A DNA stretch of 64,000 bases from Candidatus Eremiobacterota bacterium (GTDB lineage: Bacteria; Vulcanimicrobiota; CADAWZ01; Ess09-12). Positions 8,091-16,119 of the stretch are shown here, one piece after another. Each line of letters opens with the position of its first letter. Position 1 is the first letter of the stretch. The stretch spans positions 124,001 to 188,000 of the forward strand of contig JAVHLM010000001.1 of assembly GCA_031082125.1 (NCBI GenBank), read 5' to 3'. A program made the position numbers and the translations under genes. The notes under the pieces were generated by a model that had not been told where the DNA came from, did not search any database, and saw only the letters and a list, made by a program, of their open reading frames with translations.

Positions 8091-8846
8091 TTACCTGGTA
8101 TAGCTGCATCCGCCGGGCAGGTGATACTCCCCGCAGTAATGACAGAATGCCGGGTTTCCCCTCGGGACACCTGATGAAGGAGAAGGTGCCGGAGTCGCGG
8201 CAACAGGCTTCGGGGAGGGAGCAGGCGTCGGAGTCACGGCAACAGGCGTCGGCGAGGGAGCAGGCGTCGGAGTCGCGGCGACAGGCTTCGGGGAAGGCGC
8301 AGGTGCCGGAGTCACGGCAACAGGTGCCGGAGTCACGGCAACAGGTGCCGGGGTCGCGGCAACAGGCGTCGGAGAGGGAGAAGGCGTCGGAGCCACGGCG
8401 ACAGGCTTCGGGGAAAGCGCAGGCGTCGGAGTCACGGCAACAGGCGTCGGCGAGGGAGCAGGCGTCGGGCTCTCAACTGGAGCCACCGCCGCAATACTCT
8501 CTTCCCTCAGGAGATTTCCCGTGATCCCTGCAGATGACGGGGCATTCTCCTCAGACCAGCAGTACGCCCTGAATGTCCCCTGCGGGAGCTTTATGACCAT
8601 CCCCTTTACAGGCCTGCCGTCCCATATCACCTCGTTGTCAGCAGCATTGACAATCCTGAGCCTTTTTACCCCGGGGGCCACCGAGGCAATCCTCAGGCTC
8701 GAGCCTGTCCCCTCGCAGGTAAACTCCGAAAGGGAGCCCGGTGCCGATGAGTCGGCGCTGAATGTAAGCGTTTCAGCGCGGAGAGGGAGGCAGAACAATA
8801 ACAGCAAAAGAGCGGCACAGGCAGGAACAGATGCATCTTTTCTCAT
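8091..8846 (-). CDS. Exported Pro-rich protein with C-terminal CCHC knuckle (paralogue of 8897)
   Basis: A 251-residue exported protein of unknown function. A Sec signal peptide (about 1-24, ending LPLRA) is followed by a beta-rich domain of about 90 residues that contains [20 protein letters not shown] and FRAYCWS. Next comes a Pro/Thr/Ala linker of 13-residue repeats (about 120-225) and a C-terminal [17 protein letters not shown]. The spacing is C-x2-C-x3-H-x4-C, like a zinc knuckle. The head and tail match the upstream gene at 8897 closely, so the two are tandem duplicates that differ in the linker. They are 50 bp apart and probably co-transcribed. No family name comes to mind. Confidence 0.85.
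   Translation of the reverse strand: MRKDASVPACAALLLLLFCLPLRAETLTFSADSSAPGSLSEFTCEGTGSSLRIASVAPGVKRLRIVNAADNEVIWDGRPVKGMVIKLPQGTFRAYCWSEENAPSSAGITGNLLREESIAAVAPVESPTPAPSPTPVAVTPTPALSPKPVAVAPTPSPSPTPVAATPAPVAVTPAPVAVTPAPAPSPKPVAATPTPAPSPTPVAVTPTPAPSPKPVAATPAPSPSSGVPRGNPAFCHYCGEYHLPGGCSYTR
8168..8470. repeat. 39-bp tandem repeat encoding a Pro/Thr/Ala linker
   Basis: Imperfect 39-bp units, with some shorter 18-24 bp insertions, encode alternating blocks of the kind [13 protein letters not shown] and [13 protein letters not shown] inside the gene at 8091. The paralogue at 8897 lacks them, so the array expanded after the duplication. It is likely to be length-variable between strains. Confidence 0.8.
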
Positions 8847-8896
8847 TGAAGGCTCCTTTCACTCACACAGCAATGCCATGTGACAGTCCATCACCC

Positions 8897-9523
8897 TTAC
8901 TGGCCGGTATATGTGCAGCTCTTCACAGGATGATACCCGCCGCAGTAATGACAGAACTTCGATGAATTCGATGCGCCCTGGGGAAGGGGGTAATAAGAAG
9001 CCGGATACATGTTGTAATAGGGCTGGTTTGCCCGGTAATTGTCATAGTTGAGCGGCGAATCCCATGAGGTCCCGCTGTCGGCAGGGCTGTTCTTGAACTC
9101 CTCAGAGTAGCCCGGCACCGTTTCATCCTGGTCCTGGGGATATGGCGGGGGGGAAGGCGCCGAGTATTGCTGTGCCGCCCCAGGGACAAAGGCTGCCGCC
9201 ACCGAAGCACCGGAAGCTGATGCTTCCCCGCTCCAGCAATAGGCCCTGTAGTGTGCAGGGGGAAGATAGATCGAGGCGCCCGGGGTGGGAACATTGTCCC
9301 ACATCACGTCATTGTTGGCGGCATTCAGTATCCTGAGCCTGTTGATGCCGGGACCGACGCTGTTCAGTTGAAGAAACAGGCTGGGCCCCCTGCTGGCAAA
9401 CTCAGTCATTGCACCGCCAGGCGAGGAGTCCGAGCTGAAAGTGACAGCCTGCGCGTGAGCAGGCATCAGTGAGCCTGAAATAAAACTGGCTGCCAGAAGG
9501 AGAAATACAATGGTTTTTCGCAT
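8897..9523 (-). CDS. Exported protein with C-terminal CCHC knuckle
   Basis: The start is ATG 9523 (GGAGAGAGG ribosome-binding site), which opens directly with a signal peptide MRKTIVFLLLAAS..AHA. The frame can be read up to 9556, but that would bury the signal peptide. The 208-residue product has a beta-rich domain (FSSDSSPGG, INRLRILNAANNDVMWD, YRAYCWS), a Tyr/Pro/Ser-rich linker and the C-terminal CHYCGGYHPVKSCTYTGQ with C-x2-C-x3-H-x4-C spacing. The three Cys and one His are conserved in the paralogue 8091 while the linker is not, so the tail is under selection. It probably acts in the periplasm or on the surface. A minus-strand TATAAT at 9625-9630 could serve as its -10 box. Confidence 0.85.
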   Translation of the reverse strand: MRKTIVFLLLAASFISGSLMPAHAQAVTFSSDSSPGGAMTEFASRGPSLFLQLNSVGPGINRLRILNAANNDVMWDNVPTPGASIYLPPAHYRAYCWSGEASASGASVAAAFVPGAAQQYSAPSPPPYPQDQDETVPGYSEEFKNSPADSGTSWDSPLNYDNYRANQPYYNMYPASYYPLPQGASNSSKFCHYCGGYHPVKSCTYTGQ

Positions 9524-9695
9524 GGTGACCGCCTCTCTCCGGGAATATTCTGCCAATAAATTCTAGAGAAGAGAGAGCATCACCTTTTGCCGCAGAGACT
9601 CCCATATTTTAACCTTTCATTAACATTATATCCTTGATTTCAACTGCCCCGGCGTTGTAAAGTATAAAGAGGAACTAAAAAGGAGCAGAACCGCC

Positions 9696-10898
9696 ATGAC
9701 AGATTCATCAGCAATAGGCCGGACAGGCGCAGGACCTTATTATCCTTCTTCCCGTGAAGCCGGCAGGAGGGATGACAATGAGAAGGGCTCCGTCACACCG
9801 CAGGATACAGTCACCCTTGGCAAAGATCCCGGCGCCTCAGTGAAGCAGTCAGATATTCACAGAGCTTTTGAGAGCGCCATTGAAAGGGGGCCGGCCACCG
9901 AGAGCAAGAACACTGAAAAAAGCTCCTCAACAGAAGACGCAGAGGCGCTTTACCATGCCTTCCCCGTCGAGGGCGGCTACGAGGAGAGCTTCCTGGGCGG
10001 TGACAAAAAGGTCCCTTTCCCCAAAATGACTGATGACACTGCCGAAACGGTGCTCCACTTCGGCAGGGAAGGCGAGACCGTGAGGAATTATACCCATTTT
10101 TCGATTGTGATGAACAAGGACCGGAAGATGGCCCTCTTTACGGCAAACAACCTCGACGGGAAAAGCCTCAGGGATGATATCAAGCGGGGCAAATGGGAAA
10201 TCGACGAGATCATAGGCGCGGAAAACCAGCTTGGCGACTATATTTATTCCGGCAACAACCTCGACAGAGGCCACATGGTGAGACGCAGAGACGTAGTCTG
10301 GGGCGACAGGCAGGAAGCCACCAGAGCGAACAATGATACCTTCTTCTTCCCCAACGCCGTACCCCAGCATGGCTCCCTCAACCAGAACAACTGGCATGAC
10401 CTGGAAAACTGGCTCCTGCAGAGGGCGGACCAGCAGGAAAAACGTCTCAGCGTTTTCACGGGCCCCGTTTTCAGCAGCGATGACATCTCTTACCGCGGCT
10501 CACAGCTGCCGGGGGAGTTCTGGAAGATAGTCATCCTTGAGCGGGAAAGCGATCACAAGCTTGCCGCGGCGGCGTTCATGATGAGCCAGAAAGAACTCAT
10601 TCAGCACATCAATAATAAGAAGACGCCCCAGGGAAGAGGCGGCGGCGAGTCCCAGGACATGGTGGACACTTCAGCCGTGGCTCCCTACCAGGTCACCATT
10701 GATACCATTGAAAAAGCGACAGGCCTTGATTTTGGCGACCTCAAGGATATCGACGCCTATGCCCTCTTCCAGGAGGAACAGGGAAGGCGGGCCGGGAGCC
10801 GCCCCGCAGCAGCCACTTACCTGGAAAGCGACGCTGCCGCCCTGCTCCCCGAGCTCTCGCGGCATTTCATTGCATCGCCCGGCGATATCATAATCTGA
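9696..10898 (+). CDS. DNA/RNA non-specific endonuclease (NUC family) without signal peptide
   Basis: A 400-residue nuclease starting at ATG 9696 (AAAAGGAG ribosome-binding site). Residues 1-85 are disordered with the element QDTVTLGK (36-43). The NUC domain follows: HFSIVMNKDRKMALFTA, then the active-site motif LDRGHMVRRRD (189-199, catalytic His193), and FFFPNAVPQH with downstream Asn and Trp (217-233). These are the hallmarks of the Serratia/NucA-type betabeta-alpha-metal nucleases that degrade DNA and RNA. Such enzymes are usually secreted or held by an inhibitor. Here there is neither a Sec signal nor an obvious inhibitor gene beside it, while the N-terminal tag resembles those of the neighbouring proteases. 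Confidence 0.9.
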   Translation: MTDSSAIGRTGAGPYYPSSREAGRRDDNEKGSVTPQDTVTLGKDPGASVKQSDIHRAFESAIERGPATESKNTEKSSSTEDAEALYHAFPVEGGYEESFLGGDKKVPFPKMTDDTAETVLHFGREGETVRNYTHFSIVMNKDRKMALFTANNLDGKSLRDDIKRGKWEIDEIIGAENQLGDYIYSGNNLDRGHMVRRRDVVWGDRQEATRANNDTFFFPNAVPQHGSLNQNNWHDLENWLLQRADQQEKRLSVFTGPVFSSDDISYRGSQLPGEFWKIVILERESDHKLAAAAFMMSQKELIQHINNKKTPQGRGGGESQDMVDTSAVAPYQVTIDTIEKATGLDFGDLKDIDAYALFQEEQGRRAGSRPAAATYLESDAAALLPELSRHFIASPGDIII

Positions 10899-10905
10899 TC
10901 CTCTA

Positions 10906-10934
10906 TTGACTATCTCAATCCCGTAAGTTATAAT
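10906..10934 (+). promoter_or_regulatory. Sigma70-type promoter of the partner-switching operon
   Basis: TTGACT at 10906-10911 and TATAAT at 10929-10934, with a 17-bp spacer, is close to the housekeeping consensus. It lies 73 bp upstream of the STAS gene and 7 bp after the nuclease stop codon. It is the best promoter in the window. Confidence 0.75.
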
Positions 10935-11006
10935 GGGCAGAGCGCATGGAGTGCTCTGTTCTCATTTTCAGACCATGCCCTCAAGTCACGACCACAAGGA
11001 GGTTTT

Positions 11007-11387
11007 ATGTCCCTTAGCGTAGTTTCCTATGAAAAGTCACCGGGTGTCTTTGTTGTAGCACCGGAAGGCATTATTGACGCCTCCACCTATGAGGCCTTCG
11101 AGAAAAAGGTCGAGAGCGCCCTTGAGAATAAGCCCGGTATCCTGATCATGGACCTTGACAAGCTGAATTATATAAGCAGCATCGGCCTCCGCGTCATCGC
11201 CAAAGCCAAGAAGCACCTCAAGCAGACCGGCGGCACCGTGATGATGGTCAACCTGCAGCCCCAGATAAAAGAGGTGTTCGAGATTATCAAGGCCCTCCCC
11301 AAGGAGCAGATCTTCTCAAGCATCGCTGAGCTTGATGACTACCTCCTCACCATGCAGAGAAAATCCGTCGAGGAGAGAAAGGCTTGA
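11007..11387 (+). CDS. STAS-domain anti-sigma factor antagonist
   Basis: A 126-residue stand-alone STAS domain of the SpoIIAA/RsbV type with the usual beta-alpha order. The phosphorylatable loop is YISSIGLRVI (55-64), where Ser57 or Ser58 corresponds to the regulatory serine. Unphosphorylated, such proteins bind the anti-sigma kinase and free a sigma factor. Here the kinase-type protein (14444) and a matching PP2C phosphatase (12405) are in the same operon, which makes a partner-switching role very likely. The start at ATG 11007 has an AAGGAGG ribosome-binding site. No sigma-factor gene is visible nearby, so the output could be a sigma factor elsewhere or a non-sigma target. Confidence 0.92.
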   Translation: MSLSVVSYEKSPGVFVVAPEGIIDASTYEAFEKKVESALENKPGILIMDLDKLNYISSIGLRVIAKAKKHLKQTGGTVMMVNLQPQIKEVFEIIKALPKEQIFSSIAELDDYLLTMQRKSVEERKA

Positions 11388-12418
11388 TTGCACGGCTCGC
11401 CGCGGATGAGAGAAAAGATAGGCAACTTATGCAGAAGGCAGGTTGCCTTTTTATTGCCATTGCCTTCCTGATGGTCGTCACAAAGACCATTGCCGCGGCG
11501 GCGCCTCTGAAAAAGGTGGTCTATGCCCCCCAGTGGCTTCTCCAGGCCCAGTTCGCCGGCTATATAATGGCAAAGGAAAAGGGCTTTTACGAGAAAAGGG
11601 GGCTTGACGTGACCATTCTCCGCGGCGGCCCCAAGGCCTCGTCACTTGAGCTCCTTGAAAAAGGGAAAGCCCAGTTCGCCACTTTTCCGCTCACCACTGG
11701 AATTGTCAAAAGAGAGCAGGGCATCGCCCTTGTGAACATCGCACAGATCCTGCAGAAATCCGGCCTTATGTTTATCGCAAGAAAATCAAGCGGCATCAGT
11801 GAGCCCCGCGATATGATGCACCGGAAGGTGGGGATCTGGGATGATACCAACCTCCAGCTGGAAGCAAGGGCATTTTTCAGACGCCATGGCCTTTCAGTGG
11901 AAATGATCCCCCAGTCAGAAACCATGAATCTCTTCCTGCGGGGCTGCGTTGACGTGGCATCAGCGACCTATTACAACGAGTACGATGTCCTCATTAATAC
12001 GGGCCTCGACAGGGATGACCTCACCACCTTTTTTTTCGCCGACTATGGAATTGGCTTCCCCCAGGACGGCCTTTATACGCTTGAAAAGACCTTTACAAGT
12101 GATAATGGCGCACTCTGCAGGGATTTTGTCGCCGCATCCCTGGAAGGGTGGCGCTATGCTTTCGCCAACAAGAAGGAAACCATCCATGATCTCATAATCA
12201 TCATGCGCCAGCATCAGATCCCCGCCAGCCCGGTGCATCAGGAATGGATGCTCCGCCATATCGAGGATCTTGTCATGTATGGGAGGGAAGCCGTGGGTAA
12301 ACTCTCTTATGATGACTATATGAAAACCGCACAATGTCTCCAAAACGAGAAGATCATCAAGCACATCCCCCCCTGGAGCGCCTTTTACAAGGATTTAACT
12401 GCCCATGAGAAAAAATAG
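11384..12418 (+). CDS. NMT1/THI5-type periplasmic substrate-binding protein
   Basis: The TTG start at 11384 is preceded by GAGGAG and overlaps the STAS stop; ATG 11429, which opens the signal peptide more cleanly, is an alternative. The 344-residue product has a Sec signal (about 16-40) followed by an SsuA/ThiY/NMT1-like periplasmic fold. Family signatures include PQWLLQAQFAGYIMAKEKGFY and the GLDVTILRGG turn near residues 48-82. Members bind pyrimidine, thiamine-precursor, sulfonate or related ligands for ABC importers. No permease or ATPase gene is nearby. The gene sits between a STAS protein and the Cache-PP2C phosphatase that it overlaps, which suggests it delivers a ligand signal to the phosphatase sensor. 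That role is inference. Confidence 0.88.
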   Translation: MIARLAADERKDRQLMQKAGCLFIAIAFLMVVTKTIAAAAPLKKVVYAPQWLLQAQFAGYIMAKEKGFYEKRGLDVTILRGGPKASSLELLEKGKAQFATFPLTTGIVKREQGIALVNIAQILQKSGLMFIARKSSGISEPRDMMHRKVGIWDDTNLQLEARAFFRRHGLSVEMIPQSETMNLFLRGCVDVASATYYNEYDVLINTGLDRDDLTTFFFADYGIGFPQDGLYTLEKTFTSDNGALCRDFVAASLEGWRYAFANKKETIHDLIIIMRQHQIPASPVHQEWMLRHIEDLVMYGREAVGKLSYDDYMKTAQCLQNEKIIKHIPPWSAFYKDLTAHEKK

Positions 12419-14447
12419 AGGACTGGCCTTCCGCATGAGCCTCTCCATCCTTGCAAGCTGCACCCTTATCTTTGCAGGGATTATGGTCTATTACTATCTC
12501 TCCTCCATGCATCACCTCCGGAAGGAGATGGAGCGCCAGGCTATGCTCCTCACCACGCAGTCCCTGTACCATATGGACTCCATCCTGGAACCTATGGAGG
12601 AAGTGCCTGAGAATGTGGCCCATATCCTGGAAAAAAGGGCATTCCCCCAGGATAAGCTCATCTGGATTATTGAGACCATCATGGAGAACAACAGGAGCTT
12701 CTTTGCTTTTTCCGTCACTTATGCACCCTATGCTTACGACCGCGAAACAAGGCTCATGGACCTTTATTACTTCAGGAAAAACGGCGAGCTTACCCTCCGG
12801 ACAACAGAAGAGAAGCCTTTTAATTACCTCTATGAGGACTGGTTTATCATCCCGCAGATGCTCCACAGGCCCTGCTGGTCCGAGCCCTATTATGATGAGA
12901 ACGGGGGGGAGATCGTAATGGCCACTTACTCTGTTCCCTTCTACCGTCATGTGGAGGGGAAAGAGGTCTTTGCTGGCGTGGTGTCCGTTGATATTTCCCT
13001 CGAGTGGCTCCAGAATATGGTGGAGCAGATAATGTCCACCTTCAAGATGGAAGAGAAGCGCGGGAGTCTCGACCGGTTCTGGGATTCCATCCTGCTCCCC
13101 GCTCAAAGGCAAAGCGATACCCTGAATCCTATTGATTACAGCTTCCTTATCTCGAAAAACGGCACATTTCTCACTGTCCCGAGAAAAGAGCTCATCATGA
13201 ACGAGACAATCTTCAGCCTCGCGAGGAGCAAGAATGACGGGGAGCTTCGCAAGATAGGAAAAATGATGGTGGCAGGGGAAACAGGCTTCCTCAAGTATAT
13301 GAACCCTGACAGAGACAAGGAAAATATATTCAGCTTCGGGCCTCTCACCAGGAGCCGCTGGTCCCTGGGCATCGTCTGGAACACCGCGGTGATGGAGCAT
13401 GACATGAAGCAGCTCACTGCTTCAATGACAGTTCTCGGCATAATTGGTTTCCTCATTCTTCTCACGATGATAGTGAAAATCTCCAGGAGCATCACCAGGC
13501 CCCTCTCGCTGCTTTCAAAGGTCAGCGGCGAGATTGCCAAGGGAAATCTCGATGTGGTTCTCCCCGTTATCAGGGAACACGACGAGGTGGGAGATCTCGC
13601 GGTGAGCTTTTCCACGATGCGCGATTCCCTCAAGTCCTATATCAAAGAGCTCACCGAGACCACGACAGCCCGCGAAAGGATGAGGAGCGAGCTGGTCATT
13701 GCCCATGCCATTCAGATGGGCCTGGTACCCACAAAGTTCCCTCCCTTCCCCGACAGGTCGGAGCTCGACATTGATGCGGTGCTTCTCCCCGCCCGCGATA
13801 TAGGCGGCGACCTCTACAATTACTTTTTTATCGATGAGAATCATCTCTGCCTTGTCATCGGCGACGTGGCGGGGAAAGGCATCCCCGCAGCGCTCCTCAT
13901 GGCGAAGATGCAGACACTCATCAAGACTGCGGCAGGGGGCTGCCTGAAACCCGAAGAGATCGTGGCGGCGGCCAACAGGGAATTTTCCGTGAACAACGAG
14001 GAATGCATGTTTGTCACCCTCTTCTGCGCCATATTCGACACGGCAGGCGGTGAGCTTGCTTATTCCAACGCCGGCCACAACCCGCCGATACTGGTGAAGA
14101 ATGACGGGACAGTCACCTTTCTGCCAGATGCAGGAAACACTGCCGTGGGGCTGAATGAAGACGAGGTATTCCAGGAGCAGAGGATTTCTCTCTCAGCAGG
14201 CGAGTGCCTGGTCATGTACACCGACGGCGTCACTGAAGCCTTCAGCGTTGACGACAAGGAATTTTCCACTACGCGGCTGGCCGAGGTGGTGGGCAAAGTG
14301 GAGAAAGCCACGGCGACGCAGGTGAAAGAAGCGGTTCTCGGGGAGATCAGGGCCTTTACGCAGGGCGCCGAGCAGTCCGATGACATCACCATTATGGTCC
14401 TGAGATACCTGGGGGAAAAAGCAGCAAAGACCAAGGAGAGCCTATGA
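12405..14447 (+). CDS. Cache-HAMP-PP2C phosphatase (RsbU-like)
   Basis: A 680-residue sensor phosphatase. TM1 is at 13-33, a double-Cache-like periplasmic sensor at about 36-330, TM2 at 341-358, HAMP at about 358-412 (including SITRPLSLLSK), then a linker helix and a PP2C domain at 430-672. Metal ligands are present: DIGGDLYNY (465-473), IGDVAGKGIPAA (485-496), AGHNPP and YTDGVTEA. It should dephosphorylate the STAS protein encoded by the first gene of the operon when the sensor is activated. It begins inside the end of the binding-protein gene (14-bp overlap) and its stop overlaps the kinase start, so all four products are made together. Confidence 0.93.
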   Translation: MRKNRGLAFRMSLSILASCTLIFAGIMVYYYLSSMHHLRKEMERQAMLLTTQSLYHMDSILEPMEEVPENVAHILEKRAFPQDKLIWIIETIMENNRSFFAFSVTYAPYAYDRETRLMDLYYFRKNGELTLRTTEEKPFNYLYEDWFIIPQMLHRPCWSEPYYDENGGEIVMATYSVPFYRHVEGKEVFAGVVSVDISLEWLQNMVEQIMSTFKMEEKRGSLDRFWDSILLPAQRQSDTLNPIDYSFLISKNGTFLTVPRKELIMNETIFSLARSKNDGELRKIGKMMVAGETGFLKYMNPDRDKENIFSFGPLTRSRWSLGIVWNTAVMEHDMKQLTASMTVLGIIGFLILLTMIVKISRSITRPLSLLSKVSGEIAKGNLDVVLPVIREHDEVGDLAVSFSTMRDSLKSYIKELTETTTARERMRSELVIAHAIQMGLVPTKFPPFPDRSELDIDAVLLPARDIGGDLYNYFFIDENHLCLVIGDVAGKGIPAALLMAKMQTLIKTAAGGCLKPEEIVAAANREFSVNNEECMFVTLFCAIFDTAGGELAYSNAGHNPPILVKNDGTVTFLPDAGNTAVGLNEDEVFQEQRISLSAGECLVMYTDGVTEAFSVDDKEFSTTRLAEVVGKVEKATATQVKEAVLGEIRAFTQGAEQSDDITIMVLRYLGEKAAKTKESL

Positions 14448-14851
14448 AAATTACAGTAAATAACGACCTTCAGGAAATCAAGAGGCTCACGACGGAACTG
14501 GCAGACTTCGGATCGTCGGAGCGCCTTGCAAGCAAGGTGATCCATGACATCACCCTGGCTCTCGAGGAGATCGTGACAAATATCATCTCATACGGCTATG
14601 ATGATTTTGAATCCCACGAAATTGTCATCGATCTTCAAATGCTTGCCGATGAGCTCTCTGTAGAGATCTCCGATGACGGGACACCTTTCAATCCCCTCGA
14701 AATTCCCCCTCCCGACCTTAATGCCCCTCTTGATGAGAGGGAAATCGGGGGCCTTGGCATTTTCCTTGTGCGGCAGTTCATGGATGATGTGGCATACCGC
14801 CATGAAAACCAGAGGAATATCCTGACTCTCAGGAAAAAGCTGAGCCACTGA
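14444..14851 (+). CDS. RsbW/SpoIIAB-like anti-sigma-factor serine kinase (HATPase_c_2)
   Basis: A 135-residue GHKL ATPase domain. The N-box is EEIVTNIISYGY (41-52, Asn46), the G1 box ISDDGTPFNPL (76-86) and the G2 box GGLGIFLV (102-109), all intact. Proteins of this size and type phosphorylate a STAS partner and bind a sigma factor. The ATG overlaps the stop of the phosphatase gene (ATGA at 14444-14447). It is the last gene of the operon and converges on the metallopeptidase gene. It completes the set of antagonist, phosphatase and kinase. The target sigma factor is not encoded here. Confidence 0.92.
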   Translation: MKITVNNDLQEIKRLTTELADFGSSERLASKVIHDITLALEEIVTNIISYGYDDFESHEIVIDLQMLADELSVEISDDGTPFNPLEIPPPDLNAPLDEREIGGLGIFLVRQFMDDVAYRHENQRNILTLRKKLSH

Positions 14852-14855
14852 CGGC

Positions 14856-14872
14856 GGGGCGAGACGAGCCCC
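14856..14872. terminator. Weak hairpin between convergent genes
   Basis: GGGGC at 14856-14860 and GCCCC at 14868-14872 can pair across a 7-nt loop. On the + strand it is followed by a short pyrimidine run with several T residues. It fills the 21-bp gap between the convergent stops, so termination is plausible but weakly supported. Confidence 0.3.
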
Positions 14873-15994
14873 CTATTCTTTTCCCCCCTCGTAATAGGGC
14901 TTTTCCAGGATTCTCCCTGAGAAGATGAGATCCAGGTAGAGCCACATGAACTGGGGAAGCATGTGAGGGCCTGCCTTGTATTGCCCCATCGTCCAGCTTG
15001 AAAAGCCGGCAAAGATTTCCCAGTCAAGCACGCGCTTCTGAAAATCCTCATCACTCAGGTGATAGACATCCTTGACTTTCTCACCGCCGCCGGCGTACAT
15101 CCCCTTCCAGTCTCCTACCCCGTTCACATAGCCCCTTGCGAAGGTAATGGCCTCTTTGTATTCACCATGTTTTGCCGGGTCCATCTCGGAGAGCTTCACC
15201 ACGTCGCGGGCAAGCTTCCTTGCCATCCCTTCGTGGGTTTTCCTGTAATCATGCCAGAAGGCATGGGCAAGCTCATGGAGGCCCGCCTGTCGCCCCCACG
15301 CATCGACAATGACTATCCTGTCCCAGGGGTACCATCCGCCTGCACCTCCCGTTTTATCAGGGTCCTTTGTATAGAACGACGAGGTCCCCTTGATCAGGGC
15401 CGCCACGTGGGGCTTGAAGCCAAAGACGCGGAAAATCTCATCGCGCAGGGCACTGGAGCGCTCTATTCTTGTCATGATATTCTTTTCATTGAGGGCCTCG
15501 CGAGGCGCCGGGATCAAGGCGGCCCTTATGACAAGAGGGCTCCTGCCAGCCTCAGTGCTTCCGCGGTACGCGATGACCTGGGCATAATAGATATTCCCGC
15601 GCTTCATAGGGCCGAAGCCTACGGTGGTAGAAGCCTGCGGCACCAGGTCCTTCCTGAGATGGATTTCATCGGTGGCGCGGGGAAAACGGTATTCCCTGTC
15701 CACGTAATCTTCGCGGGCAACCCAGAGCTCAAGCCGGTCGGCAGCTCCGGTCCCGGGCACCTCGACGCTCACCGAGAGAGGAGAGTTCAAAGCACTGTCG
15801 CAGGTGCCGAATCCCATCTTCACTGTGATGGGAAGGGTGCCCTGCACTTCGATCTCATAGGTGGCGAGCTTGTCGCAGAGCTGGAGAAGCGCCGCAGGGA
15901 GCGTGGCTTTCGGGGCACCGAAGGCGCAGGCTCCGAGAATTATCATAAAACAGCCCAGCGGCAAAACAGAGCGGAGAGAGTAAAAACCTTTCAT
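14873..15994 (-). CDS. Exported HExxH metallopeptidase-like protein
   Basis: The start is ATG 15994, with an AGGGGGG ribosome-binding site, rather than the longer frame to 16030. The 373-residue product has an N-terminal hydrophobic signal (about 7-27) with LGAC at 20-23, which could be a lipobox. A beta-rich region of about 120 residues follows, and then a domain with HELAHAFWHDY (240-250). HExxH is the zinc-binding and catalytic motif of gluzincin-type peptidases; the third ligand may be among the acidic residues of DWEIFAGF near 330-340. It most likely acts in the periplasm or on the surface on proteins or peptidoglycan. I cannot name the family. It is convergent with the partner-switching operon. 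Confidence 0.75.
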   Translation of the reverse strand: MKGFYSLRSVLPLGCFMIILGACAFGAPKATLPAALLQLCDKLATYEIEVQGTLPITVKMGFGTCDSALNSPLSVSVEVPGTGAADRLELWVAREDYVDREYRFPRATDEIHLRKDLVPQASTTVGFGPMKRGNIYYAQVIAYRGSTEAGRSPLVIRAALIPAPREALNEKNIMTRIERSSALRDEIFRVFGFKPHVAALIKGTSSFYTKDPDKTGGAGGWYPWDRIVIVDAWGRQAGLHELAHAFWHDYRKTHEGMARKLARDVVKLSEMDPAKHGEYKEAITFARGYVNGVGDWKGMYAGGGEKVKDVYHLSDEDFQKRVLDWEIFAGFSSWTMGQYKAGPHMLPQFMWLYLDLIFSGRILEKPYYEGGKE

Positions 15995-16119
15995 GGTGCC
16001 CCCCCTTTCTTTATCCCTCACCTCTCCCAAGTTCTCTTCTCTCTTTCACCTCTCCTCTGTGCATGCTCCAGGGCATGGAAAGAGAGAGGCAATGCCGGGC
16101 TGTAGAATCGGACGAAGTG

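Noticed and set aside
8168-8470. Short repeats that might look like a CRISPR array
   Set aside because: Units are 39 bp without unique spacers, lie inside a coding frame and encode a Pro-rich linker. No cas genes are present.
12357-13400. 347-codon open frame on the minus strand opposite the Cache-HAMP-PP2C gene
   Set aside because: It is fully antisense to a gene with well-matched domains and has no recognisable motif. Long antisense frames are expected in GC-rich codons.
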